64,000 bases of DNA from an uncultured Bacilli bacterium. Its GTDB lineage: Bacteria > Bacillota_I > Bacilli_A > RF39 > UBA660. The notes beneath the pieces were generated by a model. It was given only the letters and a program-made list of their open reading frames with translations, made no database searches and was not told where the DNA came from. This document shows, piece by piece, positions 1-8,862 of the stretch (within the stretch, counting starts at the first letter, position 1; the number at the start of each line of letters is the position of its first letter). The stretch lies in assembly GCA_934098735.1 (NCBI GenBank), contig CAKOOS010000005.1, positions 7,540-71,539 of the forward strand, read 5' to 3'. Both the position numbers and the translations under genes were made by a program.

Positions 1-508
1 AAATAATTATGACACTATTAGCCACTACCATAGATTTTGATTCCGATATTTTAGCATATTTATTAATTATTTGCATAATTATATCTGATCCTCCAGTAGA
101 AAAACCACTTCGATAAATAAGACCACTACTAACACCATATAAAATTACGGCAAAAAGTAAAATTAAATAAAAGTCATCTGTTACTAAATAATTTGTTAAA
201 TATGTTGCAACTGGAAGAGATATAGTTACCATAAGGGGATACAATATAGAACCTAATATATTTTTTTTAGTTACTTCAAAATCTAAAAAAATTGCCCCAA
301 TAAAAAGTAATAAAAAGTTAGTAACATAAATAAACACTTGAGAATTCCAACCAAGAAGTTTTTGAACAACAATTGCAATACCACTAAAACCAGAAACCAC
401 TAAATTATTCGGAGTCAAAAACAAATTAAAACATAAAGCATACAAAAATACTCCAAATACAAAAGAAATTCCATCAATTATAATATCTCGTGTATTATTA
501 TCTACCAT
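1..508 (-). CDS. YitT-family membrane protein, 3' part cut off by the window edge
   Basis: Reading the minus strand from an ATG at 508 gives an open frame of about 169 codons that runs off the left edge, so the C-terminal part is missing. The product is very hydrophobic, with several membrane segments. Early on it has the pattern NLFLTPNNLVVSGFSG, and later YGVSSGLIYRSGFSTGGSD. Both are typical of the YitT family (DUF161 membrane half, usually followed by a cytoplasmic DUF2179 domain that would lie outside the window). A purine-rich GGAAGTAAG stands just before the ATG. The function of the family is poorly known; transport or signalling at the membrane are suggestions only. Confidence 0.75.
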   Translation of the reverse strand, partial: MVDNNTRDIIIDGISFVFGVFLYALCFNLFLTPNNLVVSGFSGIAIVVQKLLGWNSQVFIYVTNFLLLFIGAIFLDFEVTKKNILGSILYPLMVTISLPVATYLTNYLVTDDFYLILLFAVILYGVSSGLIYRSGFSTGGSDIIMQIINKYAKISESKSMVVANSVIII

Positions 509-605
509 CTTACTTCCATCCTAATCTGCTTTAATTATAAAACATTAATAGTTTTTTGGCAATTATTAATATTTATTTCATATATTGTTTTAGAGGTGAT
601 ATTTT

Positions 606-962
606 ATGAACGGAAATTATTATCAAAATCCAACTTTTCCAACAAACAATTTTCAAACACCACCAGGTAATATGTCAGTAACAGATGTTACTAATAATAT
701 TCCGCAAGAACAAAGTTATATCGAAAATATTTTACGTTTAAACAAAGGAAGAAAAATAAAAGCTTATGTTTCTTACCCAGATAGCAGTGCTTGGCAAAAC
801 AAAGTATACGAAGGAATAATTGAAGAAGCTGGAAAAGATCATTTAATAATCAGAGATAACACTAATAATTTATGGTATTTAATTAGAATCATTTACTTAA
901 ATTACGTAGAATTTATGGAACCAATAATTTATTCTCATTCATATTCAGAAAAAACTTACTAA
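606..962 (+). CDS. gerQ: Spore coat protein GerQ
   Basis: This 118-residue protein has a Pro/Asn/Gln-rich N-terminus (residues 1-34) and then the conserved GerQ core, starting QEQSYIENILRLNKGRK and continuing through EGIIEEAGKDHLIIRD to the YLNYVEF stretch. In Bacillus, GerQ is an inner coat protein cross-linked by transglutaminase Tgl and needed for localising the cortex hydrolase CwlJ. The start is supported by AGAGGTGAT eight bases upstream. The gene stands alone on the plus strand, convergent with the hydrolase gene to its right, with a hairpin terminator between them. Its presence is a good marker for endospore formation. The family call is confident; the partner proteins lie outside the window. 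Confidence 0.88.
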   Translation: MNGNYYQNPTFPTNNFQTPPGNMSVTDVTNNIPQEQSYIENILRLNKGRKIKAYVSYPDSSAWQNKVYEGIIEEAGKDHLIIRDNTNNLWYLIRIIYLNYVEFMEPIIYSHSYSEKTY

Positions 963-984
963 AATCACTTTTGTGATTTTTTTT
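961..984. terminator. Hairpin terminator between gerQ and the convergent hydrolase gene
   Basis: AAATCAC and GTGATTT form a 7-bp stem around a TTTT loop and are followed by eight T on the plus strand. It begins at the gerQ stop codon. A-richness on the other side could let it serve the convergent gene too. Confidence 0.75.
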
Positions 985-1480
985 AATAATAATAATTAAA
1001 TCTTTTCTTTTCATCTCCTAAAGTAGTTTTAGGACCATGACCAGGATATAAAATTATTTCATCTGGGTATTTTTGAATTAGTTTTAAACTTTTTATCATA
1101 TCTAGATCACTTCCAGTTTCTAAATCAGTTCTTCCAATTGTACCATAGAAAATAAAATCACCACAAAACATAATCTTATTTTCTTTAAAATAAAAAGTCT
1201 TACTATCAGCAGAATGACCTGGATTATGAATTACTTCATAATCAAAGAATCCACTTTTATTGTTGGCCTTTAGTTTAAAATAATTTTCTACTTCTTTCAA
1301 AGCTCCGACATGATCAAAATGATTGTGAGTAACAAGTATCTCTTTAACATTTTTATTTTTACAAGCTTCAATTATTTTTAAAGCTTCATCACCTGGATCA
1401 ATTATTATACTAAAATTATTTTTAGTTATTATATAACAATTTTCTTGTAATGCTCCAACTACTAAAGTATCTATTTGCAT
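983..1480 (-). CDS. Metallo-beta-lactamase-fold hydrolase (glyoxalase II-like, YqgX type)
   Basis: This 165-residue hydrolase carries the metal-binding signature THNHFDH at residues 51-57, a GHS at 88-90, CGD at 106-108 and a C-terminal PGHG. That is the full set of ligands of the glyoxalase II-like branch of the superfamily. At 165 residues it is shorter than true glyoxalase II (about 250), lacking the C-terminal substrate domain, and resembles Bacillus YqgX. It probably hydrolyses a thioester or similar small substrate in the cytoplasm; the actual substrate cannot be read from sequence. GGTGATTTT precedes the ATG. It stands alone after the ftsEX-peptidase operon. Confidence 0.8.
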   Translation of the reverse strand: MQIDTLVVGALQENCYIITKNNFSIIIDPGDEALKIIEACKNKNVKEILVTHNHFDHVGALKEVENYFKLKANNKSGFFDYEVIHNPGHSADSKTFYFKENKIMFCGDFIFYGTIGRTDLETGSDLDMIKSLKLIQKYPDEIILYPGHGPKTTLGDEKKRFNYYY

Positions 1481-1525
1481 AAAATCACCAATTATAATAT
1501 AACAAAAAAGCTACATTCTAACAAC

Positions 1526-1550
1526 AAAAAAATTTCTCTTTCGAGAAACT
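1526..1550 (-). terminator. Intrinsic terminator of the ftsE-ftsX-M23 operon
   Basis: On the minus strand an 8-bp stem (AGTTTCTC with GAGAAATT, GAAA tetraloop) is followed by a T run, three bases after the stop codon of the M23 peptidase gene. Confidence 0.8.
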
Positions 1551-1552
1551 TT

Positions 1553-2788
1553 TTAACCAAACCACTGAGTTCTTGAATAAAACCAAGCACCTTTGCCAGG
1601 ATATCCTGGGGGATTAATTAAGTGGGCTACAAATAGTTTATATGCATTCCTAGCTGGATATTCAGTATAATATCCTTCAGATACTGACAAATGCAAGTGA
1701 GCTCCAAATGTACAAGTATCATATCCACCATATTTAGCAGACGTACTATAACCACCAGATTTACCAATAACTGTCTGAGTTGTTATATTTTGTCCTTCTT
1801 TTACACTTACTGATAATAAATGAGCATATAATAAAGTATATTTTTTACCAGCTACAAGTGACTGAACATAAACTTGATTACCACCACAGTTAGTTCTAAT
1901 TATACTTATAACTCTTCCGTTAGTTGAAGAATAAACAGTTGTTCCCTCTGCCATTCCTAAATCAATTCCACTATGATTGCTAGATTTTCCATTTAAAATA
2001 CGATAACCAAACAAACTAGATACGTAAGCCTTACTTACAGGTTTTAACCATCCAGTATTAGCTCCATAAGAAATACATACTGCAAGCCGATCAGAATCTT
2101 TACAACCGGCATCTTCGTACATTTTAATAAGTGATTTTTGAATTTTAATTTCATCTTCAATTGAAACTGATATATCAGATAATTCTAACATACTACTATC
2201 TAATTCTGCAATTTTTTGTTCATAAGTTGTAATATTACTTTGTAATTGTTTTTCATAATTTTTCAAATCAACTTGTTTTTGTTCATTTGTCTTTATAAGA
2301 CTATCTAGTTCTGCTAGTTTGTTTTTATTATATGTTGCAAGTTGTTCAATTGCATCAATACGCATAATTAAATCTGTCATAGAAGCTGAGTCACTAACAA
2401 ATTGTAAATAAGCATTATCACCATTCATAAGTTGATAAAAAGCCATTATTTCATTAGTTTGTTCATTTAACTCTGTAATCTTAGTCTGCGTACTTTCTAT
2501 TTCTGCCTTCGCAGTTGCTATATTATTTTCTGACTTTTCTATTTCAGAATGTGCTTCATTAATTGCTACATTCTTTGCATTAATTTCTGCTTTCGTCAAA
2601 TTCTTTTTATATTCATTATTTCGATACTTTGTTTCTAAATCTTTAAGTTCAGCTTTTAATTCTGCAAGCGTCGTAGCTTTGCTAGAAGCATTAGTTTTCG
2701 TAGGTATAATCAAAAAAGAGTAAGCTATAATAACTATAACGCTTATATAACGAATGAAATAGTTTAAATATTTTTTAATAGTCATCAT
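1553..2788 (-). CDS. Coiled-coil M23 murein peptidase / EnvC-PcsB-like hydrolase acting with FtsEX
   Basis: The 411-residue protein has an N-terminal membrane or signal segment (about residues 12-30), a long Lys/Glu/Ala-rich coiled coil (about 40-225) and a C-terminal M23 (LytM) domain. The zinc ligands look intact: NHSGIDLG gives His272 and Asp276, and GAHLH gives His364 and His366, so it should be catalytically competent. Its ATG overlaps the ftsX stop by four bases, so the two are translationally coupled. In other bacteria FtsEX activates a coiled-coil peptidoglycan hydrolase (EnvC in E. coli, PcsB in streptococci, CwlO in Bacillus). By position and architecture this is the partner here; an intact M23 domain fits direct cleavage. 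It is expected to act outside the membrane. Confidence 0.82.
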   Translation of the reverse strand: MMTIKKYLNYFIRYISVIVIIAYSFLIIPTKTNASSKATTLAELKAELKDLETKYRNNEYKKNLTKAEINAKNVAINEAHSEIEKSENNIATAKAEIESTQTKITELNEQTNEIMAFYQLMNGDNAYLQFVSDSASMTDLIMRIDAIEQLATYNKNKLAELDSLIKTNEQKQVDLKNYEKQLQSNITTYEQKIAELDSSMLELSDISVSIEDEIKIQKSLIKMYEDAGCKDSDRLAVCISYGANTGWLKPVSKAYVSSLFGYRILNGKSSNHSGIDLGMAEGTTVYSSTNGRVISIIRTNCGGNQVYVQSLVAGKKYTLLYAHLLSVSVKEGQNITTQTVIGKSGGYSTSAKYGGYDTCTFGAHLHLSVSEGYYTEYPARNAYKLFVAHLINPPGYPGKGAWFYSRTQWFG

Positions 2789-3678
2789 ATTTTTAAATAC
2801 TTCCTTACCGCTTTAATACTTCCAAACATTCCAACAATCGCTCCAATACCTACTAAGATCAAAGAAACCCAAAATACAAAATTATAAGGTTTTATAAGCA
2901 TAATCATATTTGTAAAAAGCTTTCCATGTAATCTGGTATATAAAATTACATAACCATAAATAGTAATACAAACAGGTATTATTGATCCAATAATCCCAAT
3001 TATAAATCCCTCAAATAGAAAAGGAAGTTTTATACAAATATTTGAAGCACCAACTAAACGCATAATTTCAATTTCATTTCGGCGACTAAATATTGTAAGC
3101 TTAATTGTATTGCCAATTAAAAAACTTGTAACTAAAACTAATGCAATTACTAAAACTATAACAACTTTTTGAACTACATCAAATACAGATATAACTTTTT
3201 CAACCATTCCTTCGCCATATTTGACAGTATCTACACCATTAATACTTTCAATATACTCACTAGTTTCTTTTAATTTTTTTACATCATTTACTTTTAAAAT
3301 AAAAGAATTTAAAAGAGGATTTTCATCTAAATAATTAAGAACTGTTTCAAAAGAAGAATTATAATTACTCATTTCAAGTTTCCATTCGTCTTTACTCTTA
3401 AATACTACTTCTGATACATTACTTTGATTGTTTAAATCAGCTTTAATATTCTCTATTTGCTCATCTGTTACATCTTTATTTAAATATACAATAATTGTTA
3501 GTTCATCTTCAATTAATTTAGTAGCATTATCAACGTTTGCTGCAGCTACTAAAGCAACAGCTACTAAAATTAAAGTTATAGTTGTACACATAATTGAAGC
3601 AAAACTTAAAGAAAAATTTCTTATTACACTTTTAAAAGCATCTCTTATGCTTCGGAAAAAAATTCTAAATGCCTTCAT
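2785..3678 (-). CDS. ftsX: Cell division ABC transporter permease FtsX
   Basis: The protein (297 residues from the chosen start) shows a cytoplasmic N-terminus, a first membrane segment (CTTITLILVAVALVAAA), an extracellular domain of roughly 120 residues and three further membrane segments, which is the FtsX topology. The start is set at ATG 3678 because MKAFRIFFRSIRDAFKS aligns with the usual FtsX beginning; an ATG at 3702 would add eight residues. It overlaps the end of ftsE by 14 bp and the following peptidase gene by 4 bp. FtsX with FtsE forms a type VII ABC transporter that transmits ATP hydrolysis to an extracellular cell-wall hydrolase. No missing segment is evident. Confidence 0.85.
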   Translation of the reverse strand: MKAFRIFFRSIRDAFKSVIRNFSLSFASIMCTTITLILVAVALVAAANVDNATKLIEDELTIIVYLNKDVTDEQIENIKADLNNQSNVSEVVFKSKDEWKLEMSNYNSSFETVLNYLDENPLLNSFILKVNDVKKLKETSEYIESINGVDTVKYGEGMVEKVISVFDVVQKVVIVLVIALVLVTSFLIGNTIKLTIFSRRNEIEIMRLVGASNICIKLPFLFEGFIIGIIGSIIPVCITIYGYVILYTRLHGKLFTNMIMLIKPYNFVFWVSLILVGIGAIVGMFGSIKAVRKYLKI

Positions 3679-4366
3679 TTGTCTTATAACTTCCTTTCGC
3701 ATAATCTCCAGCTAAAACACCATGATTAATTAATAAAACTCTTTTCTTCATTCTATCAACAATTTCTTTATCATGGGTAGCCATTATAATAGTTGTACCT
3801 AATTCTTTATTAATTTTTTCAATAACATTCATTATATCTTTACTAGTTTCAGGATCTAGGTTACCTGTAGGTTCATCACATATTAACAATTTTGGCTCAT
3901 TTACAATAGCCCTAGCTATACAAACTCTTTGTTGTTCACCACCAGATAGCTCTCCCGGAAAAGCTCTCACCTTTTCCTTTAAACCTACCCTTTCTAAAGC
4001 ACTTATTACTTTAGGTCTAATTTCTGAACTCTTCATCCCAATACATTCTAACGCAAAAGCTACATTTTCATAAACAGTTAATCTAGGAAGAAGTTTAAAA
4101 TCTTGAAATACTATTCCTAGTTTTCTTCTTAATTTATATACTTTTCTATTTCTTAATTTACCTACATTTAAACCACCAACATATACAGTTCCACTTGTTG
4201 GTTTTTCTTCTCGATAAAGCATTTTTATAAATGTTGATTTACCACTAGCAGTAAGACCAATAACAAAAACAAACTCACCCTTAGAAACTTCAACAGACAA
4301 ATCTGCAATAGCAGTTATGCCATTTTTATAGGTTTTATTTACATTTTTCAATTCTATAAACTTCAT
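3665..4366 (-). CDS. ftsE: Cell division ATP-binding protein FtsE
   Basis: This is a 233-residue ABC ATPase with all motifs in order: Walker A GLTASGKST at 37-45, Q-loop QDFKLLP near 88, signature LSGGEQQ at 140-146, Walker B and D-loop CDEPTGNLD at 163-171, and switch His198 in ATHD. The Walker A is a little unusual, with LTA where most FtsE have PSG or PTG, but the required Gly-Lys-Ser-Thr is present. It is the first gene of a three-gene operon with ftsX and the coiled-coil M23 peptidase. It powers the membrane complex that controls peptidoglycan cleavage in growth or division (or asymmetric septation in spore formers). Confidence 0.9.
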   Translation of the reverse strand: MKFIELKNVNKTYKNGITAIADLSVEVSKGEFVFVIGLTASGKSTFIKMLYREEKPTSGTVYVGGLNVGKLRNRKVYKLRRKLGIVFQDFKLLPRLTVYENVAFALECIGMKSSEIRPKVISALERVGLKEKVRAFPGELSGGEQQRVCIARAIVNEPKLLICDEPTGNLDPETSKDIMNVIEKINKELGTTIIMATHDKEIVDRMKKRVLLINHGVLAGDYAKGSYKTNEGI

Positions 4367-4444
4367 GATGGTCCTCCAGCATAATTATATCATTAATAAT
4401 TTTATTTATAAATGGTAAATTATTGTATTTTACATAAACATTAC

Positions 4445-4473
4445 TTGTAAAGGCCTATTATATTTATTATAAT
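4445..4473 (+). promoter_or_regulatory. Sigma-A-type promoter of the MurJ-like gene
   Basis: TTGTAA at 4445-4450, a 17-base spacer and a perfect TATAAT at 4468-4473, 21 bases before the TTG start codon. Confidence 0.7.
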
Positions 4474-4494
4474 TGAGGATATGGAGATGATTAT

Positions 4495-6105
4495 TTGAAA
4501 AAAAATGAATTTATAGAAGGAGCTATGATTGCCACAATAGCAATAATAGTATCAAAAATATTGGGAGTTCTTTATGTTATTCCATTTTATAAAATTATTG
4601 GTGAAAACGGCGGAGCTTTATATGGTTATGCCTATAATATATATAACTTTTTTCTTATTATTTCTTCTGCAGGTATTCCACTTGCCATTAGTAAAATAAC
4701 AAGTGAATATAATACTTTGGGAAAATATAAAGAAAAAACATACATGTTTAAGTATTCTAAAAAAATAATTAGAATATTTTCAATTGTATCTTTTTGTATT
4801 TGCTTTTTTGGAGCTAATTTAATTGCCAATGCTATCGTTGGAGACTTAACTGGAGGAAACAGTGTATCAGATGTAGCTTTTGTAATAAGATGTGTTTCTT
4901 TTGCCATCTTAGTTGTTCCAATTCTTAGTATTTTTAGAGGTTACTTACAAGGTCATAGATATATATCTGTTCCTTCAATAGGACAAGTTATTGAACAATT
5001 TGTAAGAGTTGTAGTTATTATAGCAGGTTCTTTCTTAGCCTTAAAAGTCTTTAATTTATCGGTTGCTCAAGCAGTTGGAATTGCCGTCTTCGGAGCATGC
5101 GCTGGAGCATTAGTTTCTTATGGTTATTTATTAATTAAAACTAATAAAGTTAAAAACGAAATCTTTGTTCCATTTGAAGAAGTTTCTAAAGAAGAAAAGA
5201 AAAGCATATTAAAAAAATTAATTGGATATTGCATTCCTTTCATCATTATAAACGTAGCTAATAGTATATATAATTCTGTTGACATGATTCTAGTTATAAA
5301 GGGATTAAATTGGATAGGTTACCCTGCCAAAGACATTGAGACTATATCATCAGTATTTACAACATGGGGAAGTAAACTTGTTAGTGTTGTAACAGCAATC
5401 GCAACTGGACTTGTAATCAGCTTAATTCCTTCTATAGTTGAAGCATTTACTAAAAATGATATGGAAGAAGTAAATAACCAATTTAATAAAACATTACAAG
5501 TTCTACTATATATAATTTTGCCTCTTTCAATATTTTTAAGCATATTTTCTAAAGAAGTATGGACATGCTTTTACGGAGAAAGTTTTTATGGTCCTTTAAT
5601 ATTTAAATATATTATATTGCTTGCCATTTTAGATAGTGCTTATATAATGATATGTAGTGCTCTTCAAGGATTAAGCAAAACCAAATTAATTTATATATCC
5701 GTAGCAACTGGATTAATTACTAAAACTATTTTAGATATTCCTTTAATATTTTTATTTAACAAACTTGGTATTTATCCTTTTTATGGAGCAATTCTAGCAA
5801 CCACAATTGGTTATATTTTATCATTAATTATACCTCTTTATACACTAAAGACTAAATACAAATTTAATTACCAAAAAACTATAAAATCTATACCAAAATT
5901 AGTTTTGACAGTTGTTATATTAATAGTTATTTCCGTGCTTTTACGCAATATAGTATTTAGCCGTGTATCAGGTAGAATTGCAATTTTATTAGCTTTAGGA
6001 GTAATAGGTTTAGTTGATCTAATCATTTACTACTTACTAAACAAAGAATTATTAAATGATTTACTCGGAGATAAAATTTTAAAAAAATTTAAAAAGAATA
6101 AATAA
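4495..6105 (+). CDS. MurJ/YtgP-like lipid flippase (MOP superfamily, also SpoVB-like)
   Basis: The 536-residue polytopic protein has about fourteen hydrophobic segments. It opens with FIEGAMIATIAIIVSKILGV and then GGALYGYAYNIYNFFL, the pattern of the Bacillus YtgP/MurJ and SpoVB branch of the MOP exporter superfamily. Members flip lipid-linked wall precursors across the membrane; SpoVB does so for spore cortex. Sequence reading alone does not separate a vegetative lipid II flippase from a SpoVB-type one. Translation probably begins at TTG 4495, with GGAG eight bases upstream. It is monocistronic and against the local gene direction, sharing a bidirectional terminator with gap. Confidence 0.78.
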   Translation: MKKNEFIEGAMIATIAIIVSKILGVLYVIPFYKIIGENGGALYGYAYNIYNFFLIISSAGIPLAISKITSEYNTLGKYKEKTYMFKYSKKIIRIFSIVSFCICFFGANLIANAIVGDLTGGNSVSDVAFVIRCVSFAILVVPILSIFRGYLQGHRYISVPSIGQVIEQFVRVVVIIAGSFLALKVFNLSVAQAVGIAVFGACAGALVSYGYLLIKTNKVKNEIFVPFEEVSKEEKKSILKKLIGYCIPFIIINVANSIYNSVDMILVIKGLNWIGYPAKDIETISSVFTTWGSKLVSVVTAIATGLVISLIPSIVEAFTKNDMEEVNNQFNKTLQVLLYIILPLSIFLSIFSKEVWTCFYGESFYGPLIFKYIILLAILDSAYIMICSALQGLSKTKLIYISVATGLITKTILDIPLIFLFNKLGIYPFYGAILATTIGYILSLIIPLYTLKTKYKFNYQKTIKSIPKLVLTVVILIVISVLLRNIVFSRVSGRIAILLALGVIGLVDLIIYYLLNKELLNDLLGDKILKKFKKNK

Positions 6106-6140
6106 AAAATGTTTTAAACATTAAGTTTAAAACATTTTTT
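6104..6140. terminator. Bidirectional terminator between murJ-like gene and gap
   Basis: A perfect 16-bp inverted repeat (6104-6119 with 6125-6140, loop ATTAA) has A runs at one side and T runs at the other. It can terminate transcription from both directions. The stop codon and last two sense codons of gap lie inside it. Confidence 0.85.
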
Positions 6141-7128
6141 TTGCAGTTCTAAGCATTTGGGCTGTATAACCATATTCATTATCATACCAAGCAAGTACTT
6201 TAACAAGTTGAGTTCCATCAGCTTCCACAATGTTCGTTGAAAGGCCATCAACTATAGCCCCTACTTTTTTACCTAGACAATCGCTTGAAACTATTGGATC
6301 CATTGTAAACTTAATAGTTTCGTTTTGATTTTCTCTAAATAATCTATTTACTTCTTCAACACTAGTATTTCTATTTAATTCTAAAGTTAGATCTACAACA
6401 GACCCATCTGCAGTTGGAACTCGTAAAGCGTTACCATCAAGTTTACCAAGAAGTTCTGGAATAACTAAGCCAATTGCTTTCGCAGCACCTGTACTAGATG
6501 GAACAATATTTTGAGCACAAGCTCTACCACGTCTAGAATTAATACCCTTTTTATGAGCAATATCCAAAGTTGCTTGATCATTTGTATAAGCATGAACAGT
6601 AGTCATAAATCCTTTTTTAATACCAATATTTTTTTGTAAAATGTTTAAAACTGGTGCTAAACAATTAGTTGTACAACTAGCTGCACTAACCACTATATCT
6701 TCACTAGTTAAGATGTTATCATTTACATTATAAACAATAGTTTTCATATCTCCCTTTCCAGGAGCACTTATTAATACTTTTTTAGCACCTGCTGAAATAT
6801 GTTTCATAGCATCTTCTTTTTGAGTAAACTTGCCAGTACATTCAAGTACTAAATCAACACCAAGTTCACCCCAAGGAAGATTTGCAGGATCAGTTTCACT
6901 AAATACTTTAATTCTTTTAACACCCGCTACTACTATTTCATTTCCTTCTGCTTTTATTTCATCTTCATGAAATGATCCATGTACAGTATCATATTTAACT
7001 AAATACGCTAAATCCTCAGCACTTGTTAAATCATTAATAGCCACAATATCAAAATCTGTTTGTGTAACTATTTGTCTAAATGCTAATCTCCCAATTCTAC
7101 CAAACCCATTAATTGCTACTTTAATCAT
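6127..7128 (-). CDS. gap: Glyceraldehyde-3-phosphate dehydrogenase, phosphorylating
   Basis: This 333-residue enzyme is the full length usual for GapA. The Rossmann motif INGFGRIGR starts at residue 6, the catalytic Cys152 lies in SCTTNC and the general base His179 in TTVHAYT. It oxidises glyceraldehyde 3-phosphate to 1,3-bisphosphoglycerate with NAD in glycolysis. The gene overlaps the end of the preceding nucleoside kinase gene by 8 bp, and GGAGGAAAATATA before its ATG is a strong RBS inside that gene. Its stop codon is embedded in the shared terminator hairpin. Pairing with a kinase rather than with pgk-tpi is notable but not unique. Confidence 0.95.
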   Translation of the reverse strand: MIKVAINGFGRIGRLAFRQIVTQTDFDIVAINDLTSAEDLAYLVKYDTVHGSFHEDEIKAEGNEIVVAGVKRIKVFSETDPANLPWGELGVDLVLECTGKFTQKEDAMKHISAGAKKVLISAPGKGDMKTIVYNVNDNILTSEDIVVSAASCTTNCLAPVLNILQKNIGIKKGFMTTVHAYTNDQATLDIAHKKGINSRRGRACAQNIVPSSTGAAKAIGLVIPELLGKLDGNALRVPTADGSVVDLTLELNRNTSVEEVNRLFRENQNETIKFTMDPIVSSDCLGKKVGAIVDGLSTNIVEADGTQLVKVLAWYDNEYGYTAQMLRTAKKMF

Positions 7129-8767
7129 TATATTTTCCTCCTATAAATTCACGCAATATTGATTCATCATTTACATATTCTCCTGGAATAGGAAAAAACT
7201 GTTTTAAAAAATCTAATAATCGTCTAGCCTCTTCATAATACGTAGACTCTACGCTTACTGATAATAAAAGTGGTTCAACAAAAACTTTTAAAACTCCAAC
7301 TTCATAAGCAAGAGCAGTATTTATAATTGCATTTGCTTGATGAATATATGGAAATATATATTTTTCCTCTCCATTACGAACATTTTGCCAATTATCGATT
7401 GTATTTACAACATTATACCCCCTTGTACGATTATCTCTAACAATTCTTCTTAATAATCTTAAATCTAAAGTAGAAACATAATTATGTCTATCTATATTAA
7501 GGGGAATAAATGGACTTAAATATATTTTAAACTTATATTTTTCTGAAACATCTCTTGTTAGTTCTTCGTTTAATGCATGCAAGCCTTCAATTAAAAAGAT
7601 ACTGTTTTCTTTCATAGATATTTCATCTTTACCAAATTCCCTGATTCCTGACAAAAAATTATACTTAGGAAAAACTACTTTATGACCACTTAATAAATCA
7701 TTTAAATTTTTATTAAAAAGTTCTACATCAAGAGCTTCTAAACACTCAAAATCATAGTTACCATTTTCATCTTTTGGATTTTTATCTCTATCAACAAAAT
7801 AATCATCTAAGCTTATTGTAATAGGATCATAACCTAATGATTCAAAATAAGAAGATAATCTTAAAGCCGTAGTTGTTTTACCACTTGAAGAAGGACCTGC
7901 AATCAATATAAACTTTATATCTTTATTATCTTCTATCTGTTTAACTACTTTTGCAATATTCAAATAAAAAGATAATTCACAAGATCTAATAAAGCTTTTA
8001 ATTTTACCATTACTAACAGTTTTATTTAAGTCAGTTACATAAGGCATATTTAATTTTTCTAAAAGATCTTTTCCCTCTAAAAAACTCTTAAGTATATTAT
8101 CATAGTGAACATACTCAGGCACAAAACCATTAGTTCTTACTCCTGGAAATAAGAATATTATTCGATTATTTCCTAAATAAACTAGTTCAAATTTATTAAT
8201 TGCTCCAACATTGTGAGGCATCAAAGAATAAAAATAATTTATTTTACCTCTCAACTTATATAAATTGACCACTTTATCATTTATATTTTGGATATTATCT
8301 GCTTTTTCATACTCATTTTTTTTCTTATAATACTTTATTGCTTCTTTAGGATTAATATTTAATTTTTCAATAATATCATTTGATTCAATTATTTCACTCA
8401 TTTTTTCTTTTATTTTAGAAATATCATCTTGATTTAATATCTTATCCCCAGTTACAACTCCTAGCATGCCTCTTGGAACACTGTGTTCATATCTAATATC
8501 TAAAGATGGATAAACTTCTTGTAGAGCAACTAAAAACAAAAACTTTAATCCAGCTTTATAAATTTTATTTCCAGTAATATCGGATGTGTTAATAAACTCA
8601 ACTTTTTCATCTCTATCTACTATTTTATCCAATGAAAAAACCTCATTATTTATTTTCAATCCTACTATATTTTCTAGATTACAATCTTTACTTACCTCAT
8701 AAAATGTTATACCTTTTTTGTAATCATGAACAACATTATTATTCATAACAATACAAACTGTATCCAT
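7121..8767 (-). CDS. Nucleoside kinase of the uridine kinase/phosphoribulokinase family with N-terminal TGS/ThrRS-like region
   Basis: The 548-residue protein has a ThrRS-like N-terminal half and a C-terminal P-loop kinase domain. The P-loop GPSSSGKTT is at residues 291-299, followed by DDYFVDRD, both typical of uridine kinases and phosphoribulokinases. In the N-terminal part, HSVPRGMLG and PHNVGAI resemble the threonyl-tRNA synthetase TGS/second additional domain seen in this clostridial and mollicute family. Known family annotations are nucleoside kinase; the role of the N-terminal part is unknown. It is cotranscribed with gap from a promoter at 8791-8819. GAGGGATATTTT precedes the ATG. Confidence 0.8.
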   Translation of the reverse strand: MDTVCIVMNNNVVHDYKKGITFYEVSKDCNLENIVGLKINNEVFSLDKIVDRDEKVEFINTSDITGNKIYKAGLKFLFLVALQEVYPSLDIRYEHSVPRGMLGVVTGDKILNQDDISKIKEKMSEIIESNDIIEKLNINPKEAIKYYKKKNEYEKADNIQNINDKVVNLYKLRGKINYFYSLMPHNVGAINKFELVYLGNNRIIFLFPGVRTNGFVPEYVHYDNILKSFLEGKDLLEKLNMPYVTDLNKTVSNGKIKSFIRSCELSFYLNIAKVVKQIEDNKDIKFILIAGPSSSGKTTTALRLSSYFESLGYDPITISLDDYFVDRDKNPKDENGNYDFECLEALDVELFNKNLNDLLSGHKVVFPKYNFLSGIREFGKDEISMKENSIFLIEGLHALNEELTRDVSEKYKFKIYLSPFIPLNIDRHNYVSTLDLRLLRRIVRDNRTRGYNVVNTIDNWQNVRNGEEKYIFPYIHQANAIINTALAYEVGVLKVFVEPLLLSVSVESTYYEEARRLLDFLKQFFPIPGEYVNDESILREFIGGKYND

Positions 8768-8790
8768 AAAATATCCCTCTATTCTTATTA

Positions 8791-8819
8791 ATTATATCAA
8801 TTATTCTTAAATTTGTGAA
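8791..8819 (-). promoter_or_regulatory. Sigma-A-type promoter of the kinase-gap operon
   Basis: On the minus strand: TTCACA (8819-8814), 17-base spacer, TATAAT (8796-8791) with an upstream TG (extended -10). Confidence 0.6.
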
Positions 8820-8862
8820 TAAAAATAGCTTTTATTTACTATTATTTACTTAGGTGATTAAT

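Noticed and set aside
3428..3715. Open frame antisense to ftsX, and similar frames antisense to gap, gyrA, murA, secA and others
   Set aside because: They lie wholly inside conserved genes on the other strand, lack RBS signals and show no family features.
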